Positions 35,218-44,278 are shown, counted from the stretch's first letter. The stretch: DNA of 64,000 nt from Mycolicibacterium sp. S2-37 (GCF_017352375.1 NZ_JAFEVR010000009.1:124001-188000); one strand, 5' to 3'. The notes: generated by a model from the sequence alone, not told the origin. Numbers and translations: made by a program.

Positions 35218-35640
35218 CTATGGCGTGACGAGGTACGGCGGAACGTCGGTTCCGCACCCGTACACGTCGCCGATCACCGGCGGACTGCTCGACCGGACGA
35301 TGGTCTTGACCTGCACGGTCGTCTGCGTCGACGGCGGTACCAGGATCTCGCGCCTGCCGGTTTCGCTGCCGTCCTTGGACCGGGCCCGCACAATGCACAC
35401 CACGGGCCGGGCGGGGTCGTCGCGCGTCACGCTGAGGGTGACCTCCACGGTCTGCTCGTCGACCAGTCGGTATGCGCCCAGTTCGCCCTCCACCTCCTGG
35501 GCGCCCAACCGATGTGACGCCACGACCGCGATCACCACACCGGCCACGACGACGAGCACGGCCAGCCCGGCGAGCACCAGGCGGCGGGTGCGGCGCGACA
35601 TCCGCTGACGGCCATAGCGGGCCGCTGGACGTTCGATCAT
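35218..35640 (-). CDS. DUF4307 membrane protein (Rv1081c-like)
   Basis: The 140-residue protein has a basic N terminus (A-R-Y-G-R-Q-R-M-S-R-R-T-R-R), one membrane segment (about 24-46) and an extracytoplasmic beta-rich domain with two Cys (V-V-C-I-V-R-A and Y-G-C-G) that may pair. This is the DUF4307 layout; function unknown. The ATG at 35640 is the most likely start. It is divergent from mca, as in M. tuberculosis. Confidence 0.78.
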   Translation of the reverse strand: MIERPAARYGRQRMSRRTRRLVLAGLAVLVVVAGVVIAVVASHRLGAQEVEGELGAYRLVDEQTVEVTLSVTRDDPARPVVCIVRARSKDGSETGRREILVPPSTQTTVQVKTIVRSSSPPVIGDVYGCGTDVPPYLVTP

Positions 35641-35793
35641 GAGTGTTTCGGGTGCCCGTCGGTCGGGGACTGCGGAGGGAACTGGAACTATAGAACGCAG
35701 AGCCAGCCTGACTGGTTGCGACCTCGACGACGAGGCCAGACGCGGACCGCCCCGGGGCATATGTCCGACGGCGTACGAGTTAGATGGAATGAG

Positions 35794-36663
35794 ATGAGCG
35801 AACTGCGGTTGATGGCGGTGCATGCGCACCCTGATGACGAGTCCAGCAAGGGTGCCGCCACGATGGCCCGATACGCCGATCAGGGTGCCCGCGTGATGGT
35901 GGTGACACTGACCGGCGGCGAACGCGGCGACATCCTCAATCCCGCGATGGACATCCCCGAGGTGCACGGACGAATGGCCGAGATCCGGCGCGACGAGATG
36001 GCCCGCGCCGCGGAGATCCTCGGCGTCGAGCATCACTGGCTGGGTTTCGTCGACTCCGGGCTGCCCGAGGGCGACCCGCTGCCTCCGCTGCCCGAGGGCT
36101 GCTTCGCCCTGGTGCCGCTCGAGGAGCCGACCGAGGCGCTGGTCAAGGTGATCCGGGAGTTCAAGCCCCACGTGATGACCACCTACGACGAGACCGGCGG
36201 ATATCCCCACCCCGACCACATCCGCTGCCATCAGGTGTCGCTCGCGGCCTACGAGGCGGCCGGTGACCACCGGCTCTACCCGGACGCCGGGCCGCCGTGG
36301 AACGTGTCGAAGCTGTACTACAACCACGGCTTCCTCCGCGAACGCATGCAGCTGCTGCAGGACGAGTTCGCCAAGCGCGGGATGACGGGTCCGTTCGCGA
36401 AATGGCTGGAGAACTGGGATCCGGAACTCGACGTCAACTCCAAGCGGGTGACCACCCGCGTCGAGTGCGCGAAGTACTTCCAGCAGCGTGACGACGCCCT
36501 GAAGGCCCACGCCACCCAGATCGACCCCAACAGCTTCTTCTTCGCGACGCCGATGGAGTGGCAGCAGGAGCTGTGGCCCACCGAGGAATTCGAACTGGCC
36601 CGCTCCCGGGTGCCGGTGCACCTCCCGGAGGACGACCTGTTCGCCGGTATCGAGGCCGACTGA
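35794..36663 (+). CDS. mca: Mycothiol S-conjugate amidase
   Basis: The 289-residue zinc amidase cleaves mycothiol conjugates of toxins to release a mercapturic acid and GlcN-inositol. Metal ligands are His12, Asp15 and the second His of Y-P-H-P-D-H-I; A-H-P-D-D-E-S-S-K-G (11-20) is the LmbE/MshB-family signature. The length equals that of Rv1082 and exceeds neither MshB end. The small membrane-protein gene overlaps its stop by a base (TGATG), giving translational coupling. Confidence 0.93.
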   Translation: MSELRLMAVHAHPDDESSKGAATMARYADQGARVMVVTLTGGERGDILNPAMDIPEVHGRMAEIRRDEMARAAEILGVEHHWLGFVDSGLPEGDPLPPLPEGCFALVPLEEPTEALVKVIREFKPHVMTTYDETGGYPHPDHIRCHQVSLAAYEAAGDHRLYPDAGPPWNVSKLYYNHGFLRERMQLLQDEFAKRGMTGPFAKWLENWDPELDVNSKRVTTRVECAKYFQQRDDALKAHATQIDPNSFFFATPMEWQQELWPTEEFELARSRVPVHLPEDDLFAGIEAD

Positions 36664-36947
36664 TGACCGACGCCGCGGTCCTGGCCGCCGAACTGCTCGG
36701 CCAGGCCCCCCGCGACACCGGTCCGGACTTCGGCAAGGCCAGCCCGTTCGGGCTGTTGATCGTCGCCGTCCTCCTGGTGGCCGTCTTCCTGCTGGTGTGG
36801 TCGATGAACCGGCACCTCAAGCGGCTGCCGGAGTCGTTCGACCCCGAACACCCCGAACCCGACCAGGCCGTCGACGACGGCACCGTGGACCTGGGCGCCG
36901 AGACCCAGCCGGACACCCCGCAGTCGAAGACGGAGCCCCCCGGTTAA
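36663..36947 (+). CDS. Small single-pass membrane protein (Rv1083-like)
   Basis: The 94-residue protein has one membrane helix (about 28-50) with a short N terminus and an acidic, Pro/Glu/Asp-rich cytoplasmic tail. It overlaps the mca stop and is followed immediately by the thioredoxin-domain gene, so the three are an operon. Its job is unknown; the position next to mca is kept in M. tuberculosis. Confidence 0.75.
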   Translation: MTDAAVLAAELLGQAPRDTGPDFGKASPFGLLIVAVLLVAVFLLVWSMNRHLKRLPESFDPEHPEPDQAVDDGTVDLGAETQPDTPQSKTEPPG

Positions 36948-36999
36948 CCGCCTCGTCGACGCGACCAGCCCGTACCTGCGTCAGCACGCGGACAACCCC

Positions 37000-38949
37000 G
37001 TGCACTGGCAGCAGTGGTCCCCGGCCGCGCTCGCCGAGGCGGCCGACCGCGATGTGCCGATCCTGCTGTCGATCGGCTACGCGGCGTGTCACTGGTGTCA
37101 CGTGATGGCCCACGAGTCGTTCGAGGACGCCGACGTCGCAGCGGCCGCCAACCGGGATTTCGTCTGCATCAAGGTCGACCGCGAGGAACGCCCCGACCTC
37201 GACGCGGTGTACATGAACGCCACCGTGGCCATGACCGGTCAGGGCGGCTGGCCGATGACGTGCTTCCTCACCCCCGACGGGCGGCCGTTCTTCTGCGGCA
37301 CCTACTACCCGAAGCCGAACTTCCTCGAGCTGCTGGCGGCGGTCACCCACACCTGGCGCGAGCGCCGCGCCGAGGTCGAACAGGCCTGCGACCAGATCGC
37401 CGGCGAACTGAGGTCGATGGCTGCCGGGCTGCCCGGTGGGGGGCCGCCGGTGCAGCCCGAACTGTGCGATGCGGCGGTGACGGCGGTGCTCGCCGACGAG
37501 GACCCCGCGCGCGGCGGTTTCGGGCAGGCGCCGAAGTTCCCGCCGTCGGCGCTGCTCGAGGCGCTGCTCCGGCACCACGAGCGCACCGGTTCGGCCGAGT
37601 CGCTGGCCACCGTCGAACGCACCGGCGAGGCGATGGCACGCGGTGGCATCTACGACCAGCTGGCCGGCGGCTTCGCCCGCTACAGCGTCGACGCCGCGTG
37701 GGTGGTGCCGCACTTCGAGAAGATGCTCTACGACAACGCCCTGCTGCTGCGGTTCTACGCGCACTGGGCGCGGCGCACCGGTGACCCGCTGGCGCGCCGC
37801 ATCGCCGCAGAGACGGCGGATTTCCTCATCCGCGACCTGGGCGCCGGCGCAATGTTCACCTCCTCGCTGGACGCCGACGCGGACGGCGTCGAGGGATTGA
37901 CCTACGTGTGGACGCCCGCCCAGCTGCGCGAGGTGCTCGGTGACGACGACGGCCGCTGGGCCGGTGAGCTCTTCGCGGTCACTGACGCCGGCACGTTCGA
38001 ACACGGCGCGTCGGTGCTGCAGCTGCCCAGCGACCCAGGCCCCGATCCGGCCGACTCGGTCCGCTTCGAGCGGGTGCGCGCGGCGCTGCTGGCCGCCCGT
38101 GCGGCCCGGCCGCAGCCCGGCCGCGACGACAAGGTCGTCACCGCCTGGAACGGGCTGGCGGTCACCGCGCTCGCCGAATCCGCCGTCGCGCTGGACCGGC
38201 CGGATCTGCTCGACGCCGCCGTGCGCTGCGCCGGCACCCTGATCCGGCTGCACGTCGTGGACGGCCGGCTGCGCCGCGCCAGCCTCGGCGGACGGGTGGG
38301 CCAGAGCGCGGCGATCCTCGATGACCACGCCGCGCTCGCCACCGCGCTGCTCACGCTGTTCCAGGCGACCGGTGACGAGGACTGGCTCGCCGCCGGGCTC
38401 GGCCTCATCGACACCGCGCTGGACCACTTCGCCGATCCGGCGCGCGCCGGCCATTGGTTCGACACCGCCGACGACGCCGAAGCCCTGATGGTCCGGCCCG
38501 CCGACCCCTTCGACGGCGCGACCCCGTCGGGCGCGTCGAGTATCGCCGAGGCTCTGCAGCTGGCCGCGCACCTGGCGCCGACCGAGCGTTACACCGCGGC
38601 CGCCGACGCGACCCTGGCGAGTGCGACACCGATCCTGGCGCGGGCCGCCCGCTCGGGGGGCCACTGGCTGGCGGTCGCGGAGGCGGCGGTGCGCGGACCC
38701 ATCCAGATCGCGGTGGCCTGCGACCCCGCCGGGTCGGAGCTGTTGCGCGCGGCGCGGGTGCTGGCTCCCGGCGGGGCGGTCGTCGTCGGGGGCGTCGTGG
38801 ACTCGTCGGAACTGCTGCGCGGCCGGGACCGGGTGGACGGCGCCGACGCCGCCTACGTGTGCCGCGGGCGGGTGTGCGATCTGCCGGTGACCACTGCCCG
38901 GGAACTGGCCGCCGCGCTGAATGCGGGCCGTGTAGCGTCCGGGCCATGA
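37000..38949 (+). CDS. Thioredoxin-domain DUF255/YyaL protein (Rv1084-like)
   Basis: At least 649 residues. The N-terminal thioredoxin-fold domain has the C-H-W-C pair (Cys30, Cys33 in A-C-H-W-C-H-V-M); the rest is an alpha/alpha-barrel, as in YyaL/SPATA20 proteins. The role is unclear, possibly redox or sugar related. In the same frame the conserved family start (N-R-L-V-D-A-T-S-P-Y-L-R-Q-H-A-D-N-P) is encoded from 36946, upstream of this GTG. No ATG, GTG or TTG precedes it in frame. The true start is thus non-canonical or the sequence is altered. Confidence 0.8.
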   Translation: MHWQQWSPAALAEAADRDVPILLSIGYAACHWCHVMAHESFEDADVAAAANRDFVCIKVDREERPDLDAVYMNATVAMTGQGGWPMTCFLTPDGRPFFCGTYYPKPNFLELLAAVTHTWRERRAEVEQACDQIAGELRSMAAGLPGGGPPVQPELCDAAVTAVLADEDPARGGFGQAPKFPPSALLEALLRHHERTGSAESLATVERTGEAMARGGIYDQLAGGFARYSVDAAWVVPHFEKMLYDNALLLRFYAHWARRTGDPLARRIAAETADFLIRDLGAGAMFTSSLDADADGVEGLTYVWTPAQLREVLGDDDGRWAGELFAVTDAGTFEHGASVLQLPSDPGPDPADSVRFERVRAALLAARAARPQPGRDDKVVTAWNGLAVTALAESAVALDRPDLLDAAVRCAGTLIRLHVVDGRLRRASLGGRVGQSAAILDDHAALATALLTLFQATGDEDWLAAGLGLIDTALDHFADPARAGHWFDTADDAEALMVRPADPFDGATPSGASSIAEALQLAAHLAPTERYTAAADATLASATPILARAARSGGHWLAVAEAAVRGPIQIAVACDPAGSELLRAARVLAPGGAVVVGGVVDSSELLRGRDRVDGADAAYVCRGRVCDLPVTTARELAAALNAGRVASGP

Positions 38950-39314
38950 CCGTCGACTCCAGGGCCATCGTCGAGCGTTATCTGACCACCGTGTGCACCG
39001 GCAGCGCCGCCGACGTCGCCGCTCTCTACGCCGAGGACGCCACGCTGGAGGATCCGGTCGGCGGGGGCGAGGTGCACATCGGCCGCGAGGCGATCGCCGG
39101 CTTCTACAGCAACACCGAGAACGTCGAGGTGCAGACCGAACTGCTGGAGTTCCGCTCCGGCGGGAACGAGGCGGCGTTCGTCTTCGCGATCACCGTCACG
39201 ATGGGCGAATCCAGGATGCGGATCCAGCCGATCGAGGTCATGACGTTCAACCCAGACGGCCAGATCGCGTCGATGAAGGCCTACTGGGGTCCGGAGAACA
39301 TCACCCAGTTGTGA
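38946..39314 (+). CDS. Ketosteroid-isomerase-like SnoaL/NTF2-fold protein
   Basis: The 122-residue protein follows the sequence of delta-5-3-ketosteroid isomerases over its whole length. Tyr12 (R-Y-L) and Asp36 (L-E-D-P-V-G-G) correspond to the catalytic Tyr and general-base Asp. The second Asp of the oxyanion hole is replaced by Glu97 (Q-P-I-E-V-M-T-F). It could move the double bond of 3-keto-steroids or have lost this activity. The ATG overlaps the stop of the preceding gene (ATGA). Confidence 0.72.
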   Translation: MTVDSRAIVERYLTTVCTGSAADVAALYAEDATLEDPVGGGEVHIGREAIAGFYSNTENVEVQTELLEFRSGGNEAAFVFAITVTMGESRMRIQPIEVMTFNPDGQIASMKAYWGPENITQL

Positions 39315-39317
39315 TCG

Positions 39318-40064
39318 CTAGCCGGAGAACACCGCGAACCACATCGCGATGTAGTGGCAGATCGCCGCGACGGCCGTGCACGCGTGGAAGAACTCGTGGT
39401 GACCGAACGTGGTCGGCCACGGATTCGGCCACTTGAGCCCGTACAGCACACCGCCGATGCTGTACAGCGCGCCGCCGACGATCAGCAGCACCACCGCGGC
39501 CACGCCCGCGCCGTCCATGATCGGACCGATGAACCACGCGGCCACCCAGCCGAGCAGCAGGTACAGCGGAACCCCCACCCAGGCCGGCGCCGACGGCCAG
39601 AACATCTTGAGCAGCACGCCGGCGATCGCGCCGGACCACACGATCCACAGCAGCACCGCGCCTTCGTTGGACGGCAACGCCAGCGCGGCGAACGGGGTGT
39701 AGCTGCCGGCGATGAAGACGAAGATCATCGAATGGTCGGCCCGCTTCATCCACTTGCGCGCCGTCGGTGAACGCCAATTCACCCGGTGATAGGTGCCACT
39801 GACGGTGAACATCGCCACAATCGTCAACGTGTAGATCAGCGTCGCGATGCCGGCCCGCGTCGACTGCTCGGCCCAGGAGACCGAAACCAGCGTCGCTCCG
39901 CAGATGACGGCAACGACCGCTGAGTAGACGTGGATCCAGCCGCGGGCCCGCGGCTTGCCGAGGAAGTGCGCGACCCTCTCGGCGACGGCCTCCGGGAAGT
40001 CCTCGGGCTCGCCCTTGGTCGAGCGCGAGTCGCCGGCATCAATCGGAGCGGACGGGGTCGTCAT
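39318..40064 (-). CDS. Hemolysin III/PAQR-family membrane protein (Rv1085c-like)
   Basis: The 248-residue protein has seven hydrophobic segments and an acidic cytoplasmic N terminus. PAQR metal-site motifs are present: S-G-T-Y-H-R, R-A-D-H-S-M-I-F and H-H-E-F-F-H-A in the last part, which hold the His residues that bind zinc in this family. Bacterial members are called hemolysin III, but haemolysis is not shown for mycobacteria. It is convergent with the isomerase-like gene and divergent from the prenyltransferase gene. Confidence 0.85.
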   Translation of the reverse strand: MTTPSAPIDAGDSRSTKGEPEDFPEAVAERVAHFLGKPRARGWIHVYSAVVAVICGATLVSVSWAEQSTRAGIATLIYTLTIVAMFTVSGTYHRVNWRSPTARKWMKRADHSMIFVFIAGSYTPFAALALPSNEGAVLLWIVWSGAIAGVLLKMFWPSAPAWVGVPLYLLLGWVAAWFIGPIMDGAGVAAVVLLIVGGALYSIGGVLYGLKWPNPWPTTFGHHEFFHACTAVAAICHYIAMWFAVFSG

Positions 40065-40117
40065 CTCACCTCACGAACTCGTCGGGGCACTCGAGCGCCA
40101 CAGTAGTCTGAACAGCG

Positions 40118-40909
40118 ATGGACATCATTCCGCCGCGTCTCAAGGAGCCTGCGTACCGGCTCTACGAGATGCGGTTGCGCCAGGAGTTGGCGAGGTCCAG
40201 ATCGCAACTGCCACGCCATATTGCCGTTCTGTGTGACGGCAACCGCCGGTGGGCCCGTGACGAAGGACACGACGACGTCACCTACGGCTATCGCGCCGGC
40301 GCCGCGAAGATCGCCGAGATGCTGCGCTGGTGCCAGGCTGCGGGCATCGAGATGGCCACCGTCTACCTGCTGTCGACCGAGAACCTGCGGCGCGACGCCG
40401 CCGAACTCGCCGAGCTGATCGGCATCATCACCGAAGTGGTCGAGGAGATCTGCGCGCCGGTGAACCGCTGGAGTGTGCGCACGGTGGGCGATCTCGAACT
40501 GCTCGGCGAGGAGCCGGCCCGGCGACTTCGCGACGCCGTGGAGTCGACCGCGGGCAACGGCAACCACTTCCACGTCAACGTGGCAGTCGCGTACGGCGGC
40601 CGCCAGGAGATCGTCGACGCCGTGCGCGCGCTGCTCGGCAAGCGAATGGCCGACGGTGTGTCAGGCGAACAGCTCATCGAGGCCGTCACCGCCGAGGCGA
40701 TCTCGGAGAACCTCTACACCTCCGGCCAGCCCGATCCCGATCTGGTGATCCGCACGTCGGGCGAACAGCGGCTGTCCGGTTTCCTGCTGTGGCAGAGCGC
40801 CTATTCGGAGATGTGGTTCACCGACGCCTACTGGCCCGCGTTCCGCCGGGTGGACTTCCTGCGCGCGCTGCGCGACTACACCGCACGCCACCGCCGATTC
40901 GGCAGGTGA
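40118..40909 (+). CDS. (2Z,6E)-farnesyl diphosphate synthase (Rv1086-like)
   Basis: The 263-residue cis-prenyltransferase has Asp40 in C-D-G-N-R-R-W-A, S-T-E-N-L (about 88), and D-P-D-L-V-I-R-T-S-G-E-Q-R-L-S-G-F-L-L-W, the five conserved regions of the UppS family. Rv1086, its positional homolog, makes the short Z,E-farnesyl diphosphate from which decaprenyl phosphate is built for cell-wall arabinogalactan. The product length cannot be read from sequence but the synteny supports it. Confidence 0.9.
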   Translation: MDIIPPRLKEPAYRLYEMRLRQELARSRSQLPRHIAVLCDGNRRWARDEGHDDVTYGYRAGAAKIAEMLRWCQAAGIEMATVYLLSTENLRRDAAELAELIGIITEVVEEICAPVNRWSVRTVGDLELLGEEPARRLRDAVESTAGNGNHFHVNVAVAYGGRQEIVDAVRALLGKRMADGVSGEQLIEAVTAEAISENLYTSGQPDPDLVIRTSGEQRLSGFLLWQSAYSEMWFTDAYWPAFRRVDFLRALRDYTARHRRFGR

Positions 40910-40940
40910 GCAACGCCGTGGCACATGCCACACTTGACCC

Positions 40941-42299
40941 ATGACGGCGTTGTCGGCCGTGGTCTTCGCGCTGAGCTGGTGGCTCGGCCTGTATCTGCTC
41001 GCCCGTGACCCCCGCAAACCGGTGCTGGTGCTGGCCGCGGTCGGGCTGACCAGCTTCGCCGCGGTGGTCGCCCTCGACGCCGTACGGCTGACCAGCGGCG
41101 CCGACGCCCTGGGCCGGGTGGAGATCTATCTGGTCGCGCTGCCGGGCATCGCCTGGTTCGCCGTCCTGCTCGAGCTGTCCCGGTCCGCCGACACGGACAC
41201 CTGGCGCAGCCGCGCCGGCGAGGTGGCCGCCACCGCGGCGGTCGCCGCCGGCTCGTTCGCCGGTGCCGCGCTCGCCGGGAGCGTCGAGGGTCCGCTGCGG
41301 CCGGGGCACTGGGTGATGTTCGCGGTGGTCTCGGTGTCGTCGCTGGGGGCGATGGTGCGGGCGGTGCGCCGCGGGGTGCGTCCCGTTCCGGTGGTCGGGT
41401 TCGTCGTCATCGCCACGCTGTTCTTCGCTCTCGGCAACGCCATCCTGGTCATCCCGCTGGGGCTGGTGCCGAGCTGGCTGGCGCTGGCGTCGACGGGTTT
41501 CGACGTCGCGATGCTCGGTGTGGCGGTGGCGATCTGGGATGCCTTCGACGAGGGTCAGGCGCTGCGGGCGCACATGCGCCGGTCGTTCGTGGCGACCTCG
41601 GCGGTCGCGGTGCTCTTCGGCGGACAGGTGCTGATCGGGATGGCCGTCGCGGGTCCGCACACCGCGTTGGTGGTGCTGATGTTCACCAGCCTGACGATCG
41701 CGATCGCGATCAACGTGCTGGCCGATCCGCTGGCCGGACTGCTCGACCGGCTCGCGTTCTCGCGGTCGCCGGATCTGCGCGCGGACCGGGCCGCGCTGCG
41801 CACCACCCAGACGGCGCTGCCGCTGCGATCGGCCAACCCCCTCGACGACGTCGACGAGGCGACGTTCGCCCGGCTCACCCGCCGCGCACTCGGCCACTAC
41901 GGCGATTTGTCCAAGTTGGTGGCCAGCCCGCTCACCGCGCTGCCGATCATCGACGAGCGGCTTGCCGCCCGCGGCGCACCCGATCAGCCCCTGGAGCGGG
42001 CCAACGAACTGCGGGCGCTGCTGGCCGACCGCATCGCTCGCCTCAAACCGCGCGACGGCGGCGACTTCGGCACCACCGAACAGTGGCGGCACTACAACTC
42101 GCTGTACTTCCCGTACGTGGCCGGTGTGCGGGCCTACGCGCAGAACGCGACGCCCGCCGGACTCGACCCGGTGGCGCGGCGGGCGTGGCAGTGGTTCGTC
42201 ACCGAAGTGCCGCAGCGGTCCCTGCACAACTGGCAGACCGCCGCCGCGAAGGTGATCGCCGCGGATCTGCGCGGCGACCCGGTCAGCCTGCACCACTGA
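40941..42299 (+). CDS. Multi-pass membrane protein with cytoplasmic domain, unknown
   Basis: The 452-residue protein starts with about seven hydrophobic segments (residues 3-265), an arrangement like the 7TM sensor modules of some kinases. A soluble C-terminal domain of about 180 residues follows, rich in Arg and Ala, with a Trp-rich end (W-Q-W-F-V and W-Q-T-A-A). No kinase, cyclase or other enzymatic motif is visible. It is absent from the M. tuberculosis order here. The gene lies 31 bp downstream of the prenyltransferase gene. Function unknown. Confidence 0.6.
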   Translation: MTALSAVVFALSWWLGLYLLARDPRKPVLVLAAVGLTSFAAVVALDAVRLTSGADALGRVEIYLVALPGIAWFAVLLELSRSADTDTWRSRAGEVAATAAVAAGSFAGAALAGSVEGPLRPGHWVMFAVVSVSSLGAMVRAVRRGVRPVPVVGFVVIATLFFALGNAILVIPLGLVPSWLALASTGFDVAMLGVAVAIWDAFDEGQALRAHMRRSFVATSAVAVLFGGQVLIGMAVAGPHTALVVLMFTSLTIAIAINVLADPLAGLLDRLAFSRSPDLRADRAALRTTQTALPLRSANPLDDVDEATFARLTRRALGHYGDLSKLVASPLTALPIIDERLAARGAPDQPLERANELRALLADRIARLKPRDGGDFGTTEQWRHYNSLYFPYVAGVRAYAQNATPAGLDPVARRAWQWFVTEVPQRSLHNWQTAAAKVIAADLRGDPVSLHH

Positions 42300-42426
42300 C
42301 CAAACGGCCCTGACCTGCGGCTGGCAGTCCTTGGCAGCGTTCTGCGTCGATCTGGCAGTGCGTTCTGCGCAGCATCGGAGGTGTTCGAGGACACCTGAAC
42401 GCCAGCCTCAATGCCGAGGAGCCGAC

Positions 42427-42834
42427 ATGACCGCCATCATCACCCGCCCGCTGTCCGATTCGACCGACTCACTGCTGCGCTTCGCGATGCGCGCCGACGC
42501 CACGGTGTGCGCCGCAGCCGGCCTGCTGGTCGCGATGACCGCCGATCCGCTCTCCCGGCTGACCGGTCTGTCGGCCACCGCCGAATGGCTCAGCGGCGCT
42601 GCGCTCGTCGCCTACGGCGCCCTGTTGTACGTACTCGCCGCCGTCAACGGCCTCCGGCGCATCGGCATCGTGCTCGTCATCGCCAACACAGCCTTCGCCG
42701 CAGGCACCACGGTGGTGCTGGCCGCAGGCTGGCTGCCGCTCACCCACCTCGGCGCCGCCCTGATGCTGGCGTTCGCCGCCGTCACCGCCGCGTGCGCGTG
42801 GTTGCAGTACCTCGGGGTGCGCCGTCTGGCGTGA
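42427..42834 (+). CDS. Small four-helix membrane protein, tandem copy 1
   Basis: The 136-residue protein starts at ATG 42427 after GAGGAG. It has four hydrophobic segments and the opening D-S-L-L-R-F-A-M-R-A-D-A, which recurs as D-S-L-L-R-L-A-M-R-A-D-A in the next gene, so the two are a tandem duplication. The final turn Q-Y-L-G-V-R-R-L also recurs (Q-Y-I-G-W-R-R-L). No known function; absent from the M. tuberculosis order. Confidence 0.65.
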   Translation: MTAIITRPLSDSTDSLLRFAMRADATVCAAAGLLVAMTADPLSRLTGLSATAEWLSGAALVAYGALLYVLAAVNGLRRIGIVLVIANTAFAAGTTVVLAAGWLPLTHLGAALMLAFAAVTAACAWLQYLGVRRLA

Positions 42835-42940
42835 CCCCCTGCCGCCGGTGCGGGGCGCCGCCGTTTCGAGGTTGAGCGTGCGCCCCGCATCCGGCCCCCG
42901 ATCTCCCCGTTCCGACAGTTCCCACCAGAAGGAGAGAATC

Positions 42941-43339
42941 ATGACCGCACTGAACACCACCCGCACCGACTCCCTGCTGCGTCTGGCGATGCGCGCCGAC
43001 GCCGTCCTCACCGGGCTGGCCGGTCTGGCCGCCCTCCCGATCGCCGGCTGGATAGCCGAACTGTGCGGCACCACAACGGCGATCGAGTACTCGATGGCCG
43101 CGTTCTTCATCGGCTACGGCGTGGTGGTCTTCGGCCTCGCGGCGTTGCCCTCGGTACGGCGAGCGGGTCTGGTGGTGATCGCGGCGAACATCCTCTACAC
43201 GCTGGCCGCGGTCGCCGTCGTCGCCTCCGATGTGTGGACGATGACCGTCGCCGGGGTCGTGGTCACGCTCGCCACCGGCGTCTACACCGCGGGGTTCGCC
43301 GTCGCGCAGTACATCGGCTGGCGCCGGCTGAGCCGGTAG
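42941..43339 (+). CDS. Small four-helix membrane protein, tandem copy 2
   Basis: The 132-residue paralog of the preceding gene begins at ATG 42941 after AAGGAGA. Four hydrophobic segments are predicted, with short charged ends. The two genes are separated by 106 bp of intergenic DNA, long enough for an own promoter. It is convergent with coaA, whose stop follows at once (43340). Confidence 0.65.
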   Translation: MTALNTTRTDSLLRLAMRADAVLTGLAGLAALPIAGWIAELCGTTTAIEYSMAAFFIGYGVVVFGLAALPSVRRAGLVVIAANILYTLAAVAVVASDVWTMTVAGVVVTLATGVYTAGFAVAQYIGWRRLSR

Positions 43340-44278
43340 TCAGAGCTTGCGCAGCCGCAGCCGGTTGATCGCGTGGTCGGCGTCCTTGCGCAGCACCAGC
43401 GTCGCGCGCGGCCGGGTGGGCAGGATGTTCTCGATCAGGTTGGGGCGGTTGATCGAATGCCAGATGTCGCGCGCGGCGAAGACGGCCTGTTCGTCGGTCA
43501 ACGTGGCGTAGTGATGGAAGTGCGACGCCGGATCGGCGAACGCCGTCGAGCGCATCGTCAGAAAGCGCGAGATGTACCAGCCCTCGATGTCCTCGAGACG
43601 CGCGTCGACGTAGACCGAGAAATCGAACAGATCCGACACCATCAGCGCGGGCCCGGTCTGCAGCACGTTGAGTCCCTCGAGGATGAGGATGTCCGGATGC
43701 CGGATCACCTGCTCCTCACCCGGGATGATGTCGTAGAGCAGGTGTGAATACACCGGAGCGCACGCGATGCCGGCGCCCGACTTGACCGCCGTGACGAAAC
43801 GCATCAGCGCCCTGCGGTCATAGGACTCGGGAAAACCTTTGCGATGCATCAGGTTCCGGCGGGCAAGCTCGGCGTTGGGGTAGAGGAAGCCGTCGGTGGT
43901 GACCAGGTCGACACGGGCGTGGTTTCCCCAGCGGGCCAGCAGCGCCTGGAGCACGCGGGCGGTGGTGGACTTGCCGACCGCGACGCTGCCGGCGACGCCG
44001 ATGATGAAGGGCACCGGGCGGTCCGGATTCTGCTGCGGTTCGCCGAGGAACTCCGCGGTCGCGGCGAACAGTCGCTGCCGCGCCGCGACCTGCAGGTGGA
44101 TCAACCGGGCCAGCGGGAGGTAGACCTCTTCGACCTCGAGCAGGTCGATCTTCTCGCCGAGGCCGCGGAGCTTGACCAGCTCCTCCTCGGAGAGTTTGAG
44201 CGGCGTCGACATCCGGAGCGCACGCCACTGGGTGCGATCGAACTCGACGTAGGGGCTCGGTTCGCTCAGCCGCGCCAT
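43340..44278 (-). CDS. coaA: Pantothenate kinase, type I
   Basis: The 312-residue CoaA phosphorylates pantothenate, the first step of coenzyme A synthesis. The P-loop is G-V-A-G-S-V-A-V-G-K-S-T, with T-T-D-G-F-L-Y-P-N and F-D-F-S-V-Y-V-D downstream, as in E. coli and M. tuberculosis CoaA. ATG 44278 gives exactly the M. tuberculosis length. It matches Rv1092c. Divergent from the DUF885 gene across 31 bp. Confidence 0.93.
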   Translation of the reverse strand: MARLSEPSPYVEFDRTQWRALRMSTPLKLSEEELVKLRGLGEKIDLLEVEEVYLPLARLIHLQVAARQRLFAATAEFLGEPQQNPDRPVPFIIGVAGSVAVGKSTTARVLQALLARWGNHARVDLVTTDGFLYPNAELARRNLMHRKGFPESYDRRALMRFVTAVKSGAGIACAPVYSHLLYDIIPGEEQVIRHPDILILEGLNVLQTGPALMVSDLFDFSVYVDARLEDIEGWYISRFLTMRSTAFADPASHFHHYATLTDEQAVFAARDIWHSINRPNLIENILPTRPRATLVLRKDADHAINRLRLRKL

